Below, in pieces: positions 1 to 8,153 of a stretch of 64,000 nucleotides of DNA. The notes beneath the pieces are model-generated. The model was not told where the DNA came from. It saw only the letters and a program-made list of their open reading frames with translations, and ran no database searches. A program made the position numbers and the translations under genes. The DNA lies in assembly GCF_900089775.1 (NCBI RefSeq), contig NZ_FLOB01000005.1:1-64000 (forward strand). The letters run 5' to 3'. The DNA is from Marinomonas spartinae (GTDB lineage Bacteria; Pseudomonadota; Gammaproteobacteria; Pseudomonadales; Marinomonadaceae). The number at the start of each line of letters is the position of its first letter. The stretch's first letter is position 1.

Positions 1-388
<388 letters not shown>

Positions 389-606
389 TATAACACCAAA
401 GTGGTTTTACTGGAGATGGTTCCTGACCCTTCCAGCACTTCCTCCTTCCATGGAGGTCGTAAGACACACAAAAGACACAGAATACGATCCGGTTTGAGCT
501 TGGTTGTCGCTATTTCAAAACAGAATTGTTAACAGAGACAAGTGAACGAATTTGCGAGTTATGGAGAGGAAAACACAAAGCTTCCATAACAAACGCAAGC
601 CAGTTT

Positions 607-722
607 TCTTGATGATCATAGAGGCATTGAACCACCTGATCCCATCCCGAACTCAGAAGTGAAAAGTGCCATCGCCGATGGTAGTGTGGGAGATCCCATG
701 TGAGAGTAGGTCGTTATCAAGA
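607..722 (+). rRNA. rrf: 5S ribosomal RNA
   Basis: It contains typical 5S blocks: CCCGAACTCAGAAGTGAAA near 647-665, CCGATGGTAGTGTGGG near 675-690 and GAGAGTAGG at 702-710. The terminal helix pairs CTTGAT (608-613) with ATCAAG (716-721). Length is about 116 nt, near the usual 115-120. It is about 220 nt after 23S, with no tRNA in the spacer, and is followed by a strong terminator. The ends are inferred from the helix. Confidence 0.95.
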
Positions 723-734
723 TTTAATTAAGAG

Positions 735-768
735 AAACCCCATCCTGCTAAGCAGGGTGGGGTTTTTT
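735..768 (+). terminator. rRNA operon terminator
   Basis: A GC-rich hairpin, AACCCCATCCTGCT paired with AGCAGGGTGGGGTT, is followed by a run of T. It sits 13 nt after the 5S gene and should end the rRNA operon transcript. Confidence 0.93.
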
Positions 769-777
769 CGTTATGGG

Positions 778-857
778 AAATCACCATCGCTGATGGACGT
801 GAGGGGCACTTTATGACAGACAAGCATGTGAGAGTAGGTCGTTATCAAGATTTAATT
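778..857 (+). pseudogene. Decayed second 5S rRNA fragment
   Basis: Positions 825-857 repeat, without mismatch, 33 nt of the 5S gene's 3' end and flank (697-729). Upstream, CCATCGCTGATGG (784-796) matches the 5S block CCATCGCCGATGG (669-681) with one change. The distance between the two blocks is 13 nt longer than in the intact gene, and the 5' half of 5S is not recognisable. It therefore looks like a remnant of a tandem 5S copy, not a working rRNA. A separate terminator follows directly. Confidence 0.8.
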
Positions 858-1094
858 TAAGAAAGCCCTGATAGTTATGCTGTCAGGGCTTTTTTTCGTC
901 TCAAGAAACGTTTTTGTTGAGAAGCACTTTTTTAGAAGTGTTAGAAACAAATAAGGCTGCCAGTTGGCAGCCTCTTTCTGCATTTGCAGTTTGTGTTTAC
1001 GGCGTTTTGCTTTGTTGGTTTTTTCGTGAACCCCACCTTTACGCATGATTGGGTCAAACGCATAGGGATTGCGTTTTTTCTGTTTAACTTTCAT
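852..1094 (-). CDS. Small basic protein, possibly ArfA-like ribosome rescue factor with non-stop design
   Basis: The ORF encodes 80 residues, but only the first ~48 look protein-like: very basic, with DPIMRKGG at 14-21, then KTNKAKRRKHK and NW at 44-45. In E. coli ArfA the order is similar (DPLFR, a KGKG/RK stretch, then NW). A perfect inverted repeat (955-972) lies inside the coding sequence over residues 41-47. It is followed on the minus strand by a moderately T-rich stretch. In known arfA genes such an internal hairpin gives an mRNA without a stop codon, so the protein is made only when trans-translation fails. The tail past the hairpin is low in similarity to anything I know and runs into the 5S remnant's terminator. 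RBS-like AAGGATC precedes the ATG. The family call is an inference from pattern; other small basic families are possible. Confidence 0.5.
   Translation of the reverse strand: MKVKQKKRNPYAFDPIMRKGGVHEKTNKAKRRKHKLQMQKEAANWQPYLFLTLLKKCFSTKTFLETKKSPDSITIRAFLN
862..897 (+). terminator. Second terminator after the 5S remnant
   Basis: AGCCCTGA (864-871) pairs with TCAGGGCT (883-890) and is followed by a T run on the plus strand. It has kept its form although the 5S copy before it is decayed. It overlaps the 3' end of the minus-strand small basic ORF. Confidence 0.85.
955..972 (-). terminator. Hairpin inside the small basic ORF
   Basis: GGCTGCCAGTTGGCAGCC is a perfect inverted repeat with a 7-8 bp stem and tiny loop. 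On the minus strand it is followed by TTATTTGTTT. It could act as an intrinsic terminator or an RNase III target that cuts the mRNA before any stop codon. Confidence 0.55.
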
Positions 1095-1867
1095 TTTTTT
1101 GATCCTTATATGATCCTTTTGAGTTAAAAAAAAGAAGGTATATTTTGAGGGTGGTAAGTGTGAATTACAACAGTGAATTTGGTTAAAAAAAGATCAGTCA
1201 TCAAAGATGACTGAAAATCTACTAAATTTGACTGTTTCTTATCCACAGTAAGAGGTTAAAGCAATAGGGTTCCAAAACCCTCATTCCTGCGAAGGCAGGA
1301 GGCCATGTCCTTAACTCCCCGTCAAATACTCCGATTGCTCTGCCGATCACCCTGTCATTGTATTCATTTGATCTTGTTTCGCAGGCTCAACGCGTCGGCG
1401 TGAGTCCAATGCCAAGTTGAATAGAATCTTCCGTCTCTTTTTTGTGCGTTTTTCTTGGAACTAAGAGAAAAACTTCAATGATGGCAGATGATTAGAGGGG
1501 GAAACACTCCAAACTGTTCATGCCCTGCTTGTGGGTAGCATACTGAGCTTTATCTTGATGATATCTCCCAGGGAAAAATAACCCCCCTCCGCCAACCAGC
1601 CATAATAGTACCTAGAAAAGCAGCGATAACAAGGAAGTAAGATTCCCTGAAAACCAATCGAATTATCGCGTCTGAGGGAGTAGTAGTCTTTACTTAAGAG
1701 TCGAATCGCGCTAGAAAGCAAGAAATTAGGATTAAAATAGCGGCGAACTCAGGTCATCTGGCAAAGATGCTCAGATTAAGCTTGGTTTTCAGCGACTGAA
1801 TATAACAGGGAGGTCACATCATGAAAAAGCAAACCTCTTATTGATAGTGGGGCCATTCAACAGACGG
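1095..1867. other. Non-coding stretch between rRNA end and toxin-like pair
   Basis: I see no supportable gene here. It holds two adjacent short hairpins: AGGGTT/AACCCT at 1266-1281 and TCCTGCGAAGGCAGGA at 1285-1300. The latter is a form often seen in dispersed intergenic repeats of proteobacteria. A short ORF with an RBS (AGGGAGG, then ATG at 1821) stops after seven codons, which looks like a gene remnant or chance. A minus-strand open frame at 1518-1721 has no convincing protein character. The stretch reads like decayed accessory DNA. Confidence 0.5.
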
Positions 1868-1896
1868 TTGGAGCTATGGTTTTGCCACTTTATAAT
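1868..1896 (+). promoter_or_regulatory. Sigma-70-type promoter for the toxin-like pair
   Basis: TTGGAG (1868-1873), a 17-nt spacer and a perfect TATAAT (1891-1896). The start would be near 1903, about 50 nt before the ATG at 1954. Confidence 0.6.
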
Positions 1897-1953
1897 CTCT
1901 TAGTCGTTATATTAATTGTAAAAACTCTGAAATAATTAACAGGAATGTTATAG

Positions 1954-2658
1954 ATGGACATGAACCAGCAAAAAGACAAAGCAGCATTTGAAAGCGCGAT
2001 TCGTGCATTAGAATCTGAAGTTGCAAATATTGGTGCCCACCTGACAGTAGACTCGACCGCAAGACAGATGTATTCGAAACAGATTCGTGCTATGTCCACA
2101 GAGCTAAGAATTATGGCCTCTACTGGCAAAATAACTTGGGCTCAGGCTGCTTCTCAGGCGAATGAGGCGAGAAATGTTATCATGGAGTTGGTCAGAACAA
2201 GAAGCACGCCTATCGGGTTAGCGATAGCTCAAAAGATGAAGCAACAAGGAAGAACCCTTAATGAGCTTATTGCAAAAAAAGCTCAGGCTTTATTTGGAAG
2301 AGGGGTGTCATTTAATGATTTAGCTGTAGAGCAACAAAATAGGGTCTATTCTGAAATAGTAAAATCAGCGGGAAAATCAGATCCTAAAGTTACTACTGCT
2401 ATGAAAAAATTATCTCATGCAGGTAGAGGTTTTCTGTTCCTCTCAATGGCATTTTCAGTGTACACGGTAGCGACTGCCGAAAATAAGTTTGATGCTGCGG
2501 GAAAAGAGGTTGCGATCACAGGTGCAGGAATTGGAGGAGGTATAGCTGGTGGTGCTTTAGCGGGGTTAGCATGTGGCCCTGGTGCTCCGGTATGTGTAAC
2601 TGTTGGAGCTTTTGTTGGCGGAGCGCTGGCTGCCTTTGGAGTAGGATTGATTTGGTGA
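1954..2658 (+). CDS. Glycine-zipper, pore-former-like protein (putative toxin/effector)
   Basis: This 234-residue protein has no signal peptide. The first ~150 residues are helical and charged. A hydrophobic segment (about 157-172) follows, then a Gly/Ala-rich C-terminus (about 190-234) with repeated GxxxG spacing and the cysteine-flanked core CGPGAPVC. Glycine-zipper tails of this sort occur in pore-forming T6SS effectors and other polymorphic toxins (Tse4 and Ssp6 are small examples), so a membrane-acting toxin is a fair guess, not a proof. AGGA lies 9 nt before the ATG. A second gene begins 10 nt after the stop, the usual toxin-immunity order. No VgrG, PAAR or secretion gene is in the window. 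Base composition looks AT-richer than the housekeeping genes around it. Confidence 0.7.
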   Translation: MDMNQQKDKAAFESAIRALESEVANIGAHLTVDSTARQMYSKQIRAMSTELRIMASTGKITWAQAASQANEARNVIMELVRTRSTPIGLAIAQKMKQQGRTLNELIAKKAQALFGRGVSFNDLAVEQQNRVYSEIVKSAGKSDPKVTTAMKKLSHAGRGFLFLSMAFSVYTVATAENKFDAAGKEVAITGAGIGGGIAGGALAGLACGPGAPVCVTVGAFVGGALAAFGVGLIW

Positions 2659-2668
2659 GTATGGAATA

Positions 2669-3130
2669 ATGAAAATTCTAAGTGATAAAGAATTCTTACT
2701 TAAATTGATGTCAGAATCAACCGACACGGAACCTCCAAAAAGCCAGATATGGGTCAATGGAAAAGCGGTAGATTCGTTTATTGAAGGCGAGGTATGTGAA
2801 GCGTGTATTGGTTATGAAAATTTTTATTTAGTTTTTACTACAAATAACTCTCCTTTCGAAGAGTCTTTAAATATTCAATTTCTCGACCAAAACTGTCGTT
2901 TGTTGGATCAAGCAACCCTAGTTTGGCCGTATAGCACAGGGTCGTTTACACTAATAGGTCTTACTGAACCTAACTTTATAGCATTTAAATTCTTCGAGGA
3001 AACTGTTTGGGAAATAGCGCTTTATCCTAGTAAAAAATTAGTGATTCCTTACTTTTCAGAGCCGGCTGGAGTGTGGAGAAAGTTCAGGCTAAGACATTAT
3101 TTTAAGATATCTAAAAAATCTGTGGCATAA
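2669..3130 (+). CDS. Small acidic protein, candidate immunity partner of the glycine-zipper protein
   Basis: This 153-residue protein belongs to no family I recognise. It has no signal peptide and no clear membrane helix. Alternating hydrophobic segments in the middle suggest a beta-rich soluble fold, and the last ~25 residues are basic. It starts 10 nt after the upstream stop, so the two are almost surely co-transcribed from the promoter near 1868. Position alone suggests immunity. Immunity proteins to known pore-forming effectors are usually membrane proteins, so a soluble one would be unusual. Composition is AT-rich like its partner. Confidence 0.65.
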   Translation: MKILSDKEFLLKLMSESTDTEPPKSQIWVNGKAVDSFIEGEVCEACIGYENFYLVFTTNNSPFEESLNIQFLDQNCRLLDQATLVWPYSTGSFTLIGLTEPNFIAFKFFEETVWEIALYPSKKLVIPYFSEPAGVWRKFRLRHYFKISKKSVA

Positions 3131-3140
3131 GAAAGATATA

Positions 3141-3395
3141 ATGTCTAATCCAGTAGACAGATTTTCTAGTCGTGTTGCTGATTACGACAAATATCGACCT
3201 AGTTACCCATTAGACTTGATTAATAAGCTCTTGGAGCATTTAACCAGTTTTCTTTACATGGCCAAGTCAAGTTTAAGTACAAGTCGTCCATTTTTATTGG
3301 GCCAATTTGTTGCTGACAAAACGTTCAAGAGGAACAGGCAACGCGTGGCGAATTTTGCTCACATCTTGGTATTTGTGTTTACGGTGGTAAATTGA
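3141..3395 (+). pseudogene. N-terminal fragment of a class I SAM methyltransferase, fused to cassette/attC sequence
   Basis: The first ~35 residues (SNPVDRFSSRVADYDKYRPS, then a helix ending LLEHL) match the usual start of small Methyltransf_11-type enzymes, which begin DRFS.RV..Y.KYRPSYP. After about 3245 the frame no longer resembles a methyltransferase: the SAM-binding glycine motif never appears. The frame then runs into an integron attC site and stops inside it. So this is the head of a gene joined to the tail of a cassette. It starts 10 nt after the immunity-like gene. It is probably not functional. Confidence 0.65.
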
Positions 3396-3449
3396 GGTTT
3401 AGCGGTAGTGCGTTGCTGCCCTTTAACCTGCCCTTTAACGCGGTGTTAT
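3313..3449 (+). repeat. attC: Solitary integron attC recombination site (VCR-like)
   Basis: The block closely follows the Vibrio cholerae repeat layout. ACAAAACGTTCAAGAGGAAC then GCAACGCGTGGC (3338-3349) forms the left arm. TTTAGCGGTAGTGCGTTGC (3399 onward) then a distal arm ending GCGGTGTTA near 3440-3448 forms the right arm. Inner boxes CAACGC (3339-3344) and GCGTTG (3410-3415) are exact complements, and the outer boxes TGACAAAACG and CGCGGTGTTA pair at 7 of 10 positions. Length of about 136 nt is in the VCR range. No integrase gene and no second attC are seen within the window. Orientation fits a cassette whose gene lay upstream on the plus strand. Confidence 0.78.
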
Positions 3450-3478
3450 CCCCGCCCCCACACTCATCTAACCATATA

Positions 3479-4420
3479 TCATTCTCCCAATCCCAACCCC
3501 GCAGACTCATTAATCAACCATCGTTTTACTTCGGCAATTCCAGGTTCGTTGCGTCTTGAATATTTGTAAGCAAAGTAGAATGCATCGTCGGTTTCGATAT
3601 GGTGGGTGGGCAGGCGGATTAGGTCGTCTTTGGTTTTGTCTTCATTGAACATATAGTCGTTGATCAGGGCGATGCCAAGGGAGTATTTAGCGGCTTCGTA
3701 GGTGAGCAGTAGATGGCTAAATTTATGCAGTTGTAGTTCGTCCGGTAGGATTTTTCCTTTCTCCGAAAACCAGCGCCGCCAGTCTTCTGTGTATTCGTTA
3801 TAGATGCCAAAGGAAGTGACCAAGGGGAAGTCGCCCAATTTCTCGGGCTGTTTTTCAAGTAAGTTGGCCATGTCGGTGTCGGAATGAACATCGAGAGTGT
3901 TTTTCATGGCTTCATAAAACGCTGGGCTGCAAACGGGGAAGATCCTTTCCCGATAGATGGGGGTAAATGTGAAGCCGCGTTTGTCTTTGTCTGTGGTAAT
4001 AAAGCAATCGGCGGTTTTGTCAGAAAGCTCGGGTGAGCTGTGGGTCATGGTAATGCTGATGTCTAGGTTGGGATGTCGTCGCATCAGGTCGGGTAGGCGT
4101 GGCATTAACCAACACACGGCAAAGGAGCTGTAGACGGCGATTCTTACCTTGGTTTCACTTTCTCCTCGTATCAGATTGCTAGCACGGGCAATTTGCGACA
4201 AGGAGCTGCTAATGGCGTCTAAATAGTGTTTTCCCTCTGTTGTTAAGCTGAGATAGCGACCTTGGCGTTGGAAAAGGCTTTCACCCAAGTGATTTTCTAA
4301 GGCGCGAATCTGATGGGAGACGGCGCTTTGGCTTAGGTTGAGCTCCTGGGCGGCAAGGGAAAAGCTATTTAATCTGGCAACGGCTTCAAAGACAGGTAGA
4401 GCTTTCAGTGGTGGTAGCAT
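3479..4420 (-). CDS. LysR-family transcriptional regulator (GcvA-like)
   Basis: About 313 residues. The N-terminal winged helix-turn-helix (residues ~6-65) contains NSFSLAAQELNLSQSAVSHQ, followed by the LysR linker and a periplasmic-binding-like effector domain. The opening LPPLKALPVFEAVARL is typical of the GcvA/DsdC branch. I chose the ATG at 4420 over an upstream TTG (4432) because GGA lies 7 nt before the ATG and family members begin here. It is divergent from a DMT exporter with about 100 nt between starts, the classic arrangement for a LysR protein controlling its neighbour. The ligand is unknown. Confidence 0.9.
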   Translation of the reverse strand: MLPPLKALPVFEAVARLNSFSLAAQELNLSQSAVSHQIRALENHLGESLFQRQGRYLSLTTEGKHYLDAISSSLSQIARASNLIRGESETKVRIAVYSSFAVCWLMPRLPDLMRRHPNLDISITMTHSSPELSDKTADCFITTDKDKRGFTFTPIYRERIFPVCSPAFYEAMKNTLDVHSDTDMANLLEKQPEKLGDFPLVTSFGIYNEYTEDWRRWFSEKGKILPDELQLHKFSHLLLTYEAAKYSLGIALINDYMFNEDKTKDDLIRLPTHHIETDDAFYFAYKYSRRNEPGIAEVKRWLINESAGLGLGE

Positions 4421-4524
4421 TTTATTATCCAAAAAACGAATACTAAGTGAGGATATATCATTTTATTGATGGTGAAGTCGAGGCTAGAATGCGGTTCTTT
4501 ATATATTGTACTCAAGGAGCGGCT

Positions 4525-5421
4525 ATGTCTGGAAAAACCATCGGTAGCGCTATTTTGATCCTAGTGATAGGTAACTTCTTCGCGACGTTTTGCGATGTGT
4601 TTATCAAAATGGCGGGCAGCAGTGTGGCCGTTTATCAGTTTACCTTTATGCGTCTTGTGATGATTTGTCTTGTGTTATTGCCATTGGCCTATAAGCACAT
4701 TGATTTTAAAGGGGACATTGGCCTTAAGCTGCATTTGTTAAGAGGCAATCTGTGGGTATTGGCGAGTGTTTTATTGATTATCTCGTTAACGGCGTTGCCG
4801 CTTGCCACGGCCAATGCGGTGTTTTATATCGCGCCGATTCTGATTGTGTTGTTTGCGGGGATTTTCTTTAAAGAGAAAATTACCATGGGCATTGTGATTG
4901 CGGCTGTATCTGGCTTTGTTGGGGTATTGATCATTTTACGACCTTCTGACGTCAGTTGGGGGATGATCAGTGCGGTGTTGTTTTCCGTGGTATTGGCGAC
5001 CAATAGTTTGCTGATTCGCAAGTTGCCAAAAAATCAAAACCTGTTCTTTGGGCTCTTGATAACCCATTTGTCGGCGTTGCCTTTAACGGCTTGTTTGGCG
5101 TTGTGGGAAGGGGGGTCTTGGAATATGGATGGCTTGTTATACGCTGGTGCATCGGCGATGTGTTCGATTGTTTATAGCTTAGCGTGCCTGCAAGGTTACC
5201 GCTATGTGGCGTCGAGCCAGGTGAGCAGTGCGGAATATTCCGGCTTGCTGTTTGCTGTGATATTGGGTTGGATTATTTTTAACGAGTCGATCGATTTCTT
5301 CTTTGTGATTGGGGCTCTGTTTATCATTTTGCCTTTGGCGTACTTGGGTAGCCGAGATAGACGTAAGCGCAAAGCTGAAGAGCGTATGTCGGTGGTTCGC
5401 TCGCAATTAGACGCAGGTTAA
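4525..5421 (+). CDS. DMT/EamA-family transporter
   Basis: 298 residues with about ten membrane helices in two EamA repeats (roughly 5-140 and 150-275) and a basic C-terminal tail. This is the layout of drug/metabolite or amino-acid exporters of the inner membrane. The start is taken at ATG 4525 because AAGGAG lies 5 nt upstream. An in-frame upstream ATG (4447) lacks such a site and would add non-membrane residues. It is divergent from the LysR gene, which may regulate it. The substrate cannot be told from sequence. Confidence 0.88.
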   Translation: MSGKTIGSAILILVIGNFFATFCDVFIKMAGSSVAVYQFTFMRLVMICLVLLPLAYKHIDFKGDIGLKLHLLRGNLWVLASVLLIISLTALPLATANAVFYIAPILIVLFAGIFFKEKITMGIVIAAVSGFVGVLIILRPSDVSWGMISAVLFSVVLATNSLLIRKLPKNQNLFFGLLITHLSALPLTACLALWEGGSWNMDGLLYAGASAMCSIVYSLACLQGYRYVASSQVSSAEYSGLLFAVILGWIIFNESIDFFFVIGALFIILPLAYLGSRDRRKRKAEERMSVVRSQLDAG

Positions 5422-5643
5422 GTGTTTCCTATGACTGATGGGGACGTCTTCGCTATCTATAGGAGTAGTGTAGCCGTTCCGTCTTAGGTTGATGTCTTGA
5501 TTGATTCAACAAAGTAGCCTATCTCTCTGGGTTGTTTTCCTTGTTGTTCACATCCCGTCACAGAAATTCATTATCTAAAGTGCTAGAATTTTGCGCTATT
5601 ATCTCAGACAAGCTGAGACTGTTTTTTTGGAGTATGGGAATTT

Positions 5644-6957
5644 ATGGCCAGCAAAGATGTGTTGGAGTCTGTGTACGAAAAAATAACCAATGAAGAAGAT
5701 GCCAGAGCCTGTAAAGCCATTGATGAGTCGGCTTGTAAGGAAGTGCCTGGTAATTTTATCAAGCTGATTATCGCTCAGTTTTTTACCAATTTGGGCGATG
5801 CCATGATTAACCCAAAAATCACCTTGCCTTGGATATTAAATAGCATTGGAGCACCAGTGTATTTGCTGAGTTGGTTAGTGCCGATTCGTGAGTCTGGGTC
5901 TTTGTTGCCGCAATTAGCCATTGCGAGTTTTATACGTAAGTTACCGCTCCGTAAATGGGTTTGGATCGTTGGGAGTATTTTTCAGTCGATCAGTGTTGTG
6001 CTGATCGGGTTGATAGCCATGACGATGCAAGGGGCTGTGGCGGGTTGGTTGGTGATTGCCTGTTTGGTGGTGTTTAGTCTTGCCCGAGGGCTTAGCTCGG
6101 TGGCGTCGAAGGATGTGTTAGGTAAGACGGTTCCGAAAACGCAGCGCGGACAAGTGACAGGCTGGTCGGCAAGTGTCGCTGGGTTAGTAACCGTCGGGAT
6201 TGCCATCGTCATGTTATTGAGTGCGTTAACGTCCTTTGAAGGTAATGCCTATGTGTATGGCGTTTGCTTAATGGGAGCGGCTATTTTTTGGCTGTTGGGG
6301 GCGTTGGTTTACTCCCGCGTTGTGGAGTTTTCTGGCGAAGTAGATGGCGGTAAGAACGGCTTTAAAGAGGCGCTTAAGCAGCTGAGTTTGCTAAAAACGG
6401 ATAAAGCCTTTCGCCAGTTTGTGATCACTCGTTCGCTATTTTTATGTACCGCTTTGAGTGCGCCTTTTTATGTTGTACTGGCTCAGCATACCCTAGGGAA
6501 TAACATGTGGGTGTTGGCGATGTTTATTGGTGCCAGTGGTTTAGCCTCGCTTGTTTCTGCGCCTTTTTGGGGAAAGTTCTCCGATCGTTCCAGTCGAAAA
6601 GTGATGATGGCGGCCTGTTTGTTTAGCTCTTTGATTGGTTTGGTCTTGTTTGCGGTCTCTTGGTTGGCACCTTCACTGTTAGACAATGTCTTGTTGCTAC
6701 CGGTTTTGTATTTCTTGCTGACAATTGCCCATCAAGGGGTGAGAGTAGGCCGGAAAACCTACTTAGTAAATTTAGCCGATGGCAATAAGCGAACCAGTTA
6801 TGTGGCCGTTAGTAATACGATGATTGGTTTTATCCTATTGTTGATGAGTTTTATTGGCGCGCTAACGCAATTTATCTCATTAGAAGGGTTAATTCTTGTT
6901 TTTTCGGGTATGGCGATTGTGGGTGTTTTGATGGCGTTACGCCTACCAGAAGTATAG
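5644..6957 (+). CDS. MFS transporter
   Basis: 437 residues with about twelve membrane helices. A hydrophilic N-terminus of ~35 residues precedes helix 1. A central loop at about 230-255 separates the halves, and the second half holds the MFS loop signature GKFSDRSSRKVMM. It is a single gene: the ~220 nt upstream hold no other gene, and the purK terminator follows on the opposite strand. It resembles uncharacterised bacterial MFS permeases; the substrate is not evident. Confidence 0.85.
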   Translation: MASKDVLESVYEKITNEEDARACKAIDESACKEVPGNFIKLIIAQFFTNLGDAMINPKITLPWILNSIGAPVYLLSWLVPIRESGSLLPQLAIASFIRKLPLRKWVWIVGSIFQSISVVLIGLIAMTMQGAVAGWLVIACLVVFSLARGLSSVASKDVLGKTVPKTQRGQVTGWSASVAGLVTVGIAIVMLLSALTSFEGNAYVYGVCLMGAAIFWLLGALVYSRVVEFSGEVDGGKNGFKEALKQLSLLKTDKAFRQFVITRSLFLCTALSAPFYVVLAQHTLGNNMWVLAMFIGASGLASLVSAPFWGKFSDRSSRKVMMAACLFSSLIGLVLFAVSWLAPSLLDNVLLLPVLYFLLTIAHQGVRVGRKTYLVNLADGNKRTSYVAVSNTMIGFILLLMSFIGALTQFISLEGLILVFSGMAIVGVLMALRLPEV

Positions 6958-7003
6958 GTAAGAACGGTCTGGCACTTTGTTGATTTAAGCGTTTGGTGGT
7001 ACT

Positions 7004-7063
7004 AAAGAAAAAGAAGGCCCATTTAGCATTCGGTACTATTTAGTACCGTGCTCAATGGGCCTT
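7004..7063 (-). terminator. Terminator of purEK (convergent with MFS gene)
   Basis: A long hairpin pairs AAGGCCCATT (7014-7023) with AATGGGCCTT (7054-7063), with inner helices AGCA/TGCT and CGGTAC/GTACCG. On the minus strand a T-rich tail (CTTTTTCTTTAG) follows, so it best serves purK. On the plus strand the tail is weaker. Confidence 0.8.
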
Positions 7064-7088
7064 TCTACTGCTTGTTCGCTATGGAGGA

Positions 7089-8153
7089 TTAGGCGGGTAG
7101 GTTCGCTTTTAACCACTCAATGGCTTGTGGATAAGGCGCTGGCATATTGAGTCTGTCTAACGCCGTTTCCAGAACCGTTAGGTTGCCTGTGCAGAAGTTC
7201 AGGTGACCCACTTTGCGGCCAGGTCTAACGTCTTTTTGATACCAGTAGAGTTCTAAACTTGGGATGCTGAGCCATTGGTAATCCAGATCGACGCCGATCA
7301 AGTTCACCATCATACTTTGATTTTTGATCTCAGCGCTCACCAGTGGTAAGCCCATGACGGCACGGACGTGATTTTCAAATTGGCAAACGTTGCTGCCTGC
7401 TTGTGTCCAATGGCCACTGTTGTGCACGCGAGGGGCGAGCTCGTTAATCAGTAAGTCATCTCCCACGCGGAAGCACTCCATAGCCATAACGCCAACATAG
7501 TCTAATGCATCCATCAATTTACCAAGCATCGTCTCTGCTTTGCTTTGGTATTGATCGAGACGTTTAAGTGGCGATATTGATGCGTACAAAATACCATTGA
7601 TGTGTAGGTTGAGGGTGAGTGGGTAAAAATACTTTTCACCATCTTTGCTACGTACACCAACAAGGGAGACTTCTTCGTCGAAGTTAATGGCTTGTTCGGC
7701 AATGGCTTGACCTTTCCAGTCGTCGGGAATTTCTGAGTTTTCCGCTTGTTTTAACCAATATTGGCCTTTGCCATCATAGCCGCCACGACGACGCTTCATA
7801 AGGACGCGTTCACCTAATGTGTCGTAGGCGTGTTGTGCACTAGAGTCGGCTTCTACAGGAAACCAAGGCGCCGTGGCAAGGTCAAGGCGGTCTAGCCATT
7901 GCTTTTGCGTTAGACGATCTGCCAGTTGAGGGAAGGTCGCAAGGTTAACAAAGTTGTTATGTGTGGCTAACTGTTTGGTGGCAACGGTTTCTGGCCATTC
8001 TTCTCGCTCGGCGGTAACGATGTCGTTTGCTTGCAGTGGTAGTTCGTCTGTCGCCTCAATATCCACAGGGCGCACATCAATTCCCAACGGGGTGCCGGCT
8101 TGTTTTAACATGGCGCCCAGTTGACCCGCGCCTAATACCCATAATGTTGACAT
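7089..8153 (-). CDS. purK: N5-carboxyaminoimidazole ribonucleotide synthase
   Basis: 354 residues. PurK uses ATP and bicarbonate to convert AIR to N5-CAIR in de novo purine synthesis. The N-terminal Rossmann-like start WVLGAGQLGAML and ATP-grasp features such as RRGGYDGKGQYW and NELAPRVHNSGHWT are visible. The start overlaps the purE stop by one base (TAATG), so translation is likely coupled. Length matches E. coli PurK (355). Confidence 0.97.
   Translation of the reverse strand: MSTLWVLGAGQLGAMLKQAGTPLGIDVRPVDIEATDELPLQANDIVTAEREEWPETVATKQLATHNNFVNLATFPQLADRLTQKQWLDRLDLATAPWFPVEADSSAQHAYDTLGERVLMKRRRGGYDGKGQYWLKQAENSEIPDDWKGQAIAEQAINFDEEVSLVGVRSKDGEKYFYPLTLNLHINGILYASISPLKRLDQYQSKAETMLGKLMDALDYVGVMAMECFRVGDDLLINELAPRVHNSGHWTQAGSNVCQFENHVRAVMGLPLVSAEIKNQSMMVNLIGVDLDYQWLSIPSLELYWYQKDVRPGRKVGHLNFCTGNLTVLETALDRLNMPAPYPQAIEWLKANLPA

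Noticed and set aside
1391-1450. CAACGCGTCGGCG looking like a second attC left arm
   Set aside because: No matching GCGTTG box or outer boxes follow within attC range, so the likeness is probably chance.
1518-1721. Minus-strand open frame of 67 codons
   Set aside because: No RBS, odd composition (Tyr/Cys/Arg runs) and no recognisable motif. Another frame over the same bases gives a short hydrophobic stretch, but it too is broken by stops.
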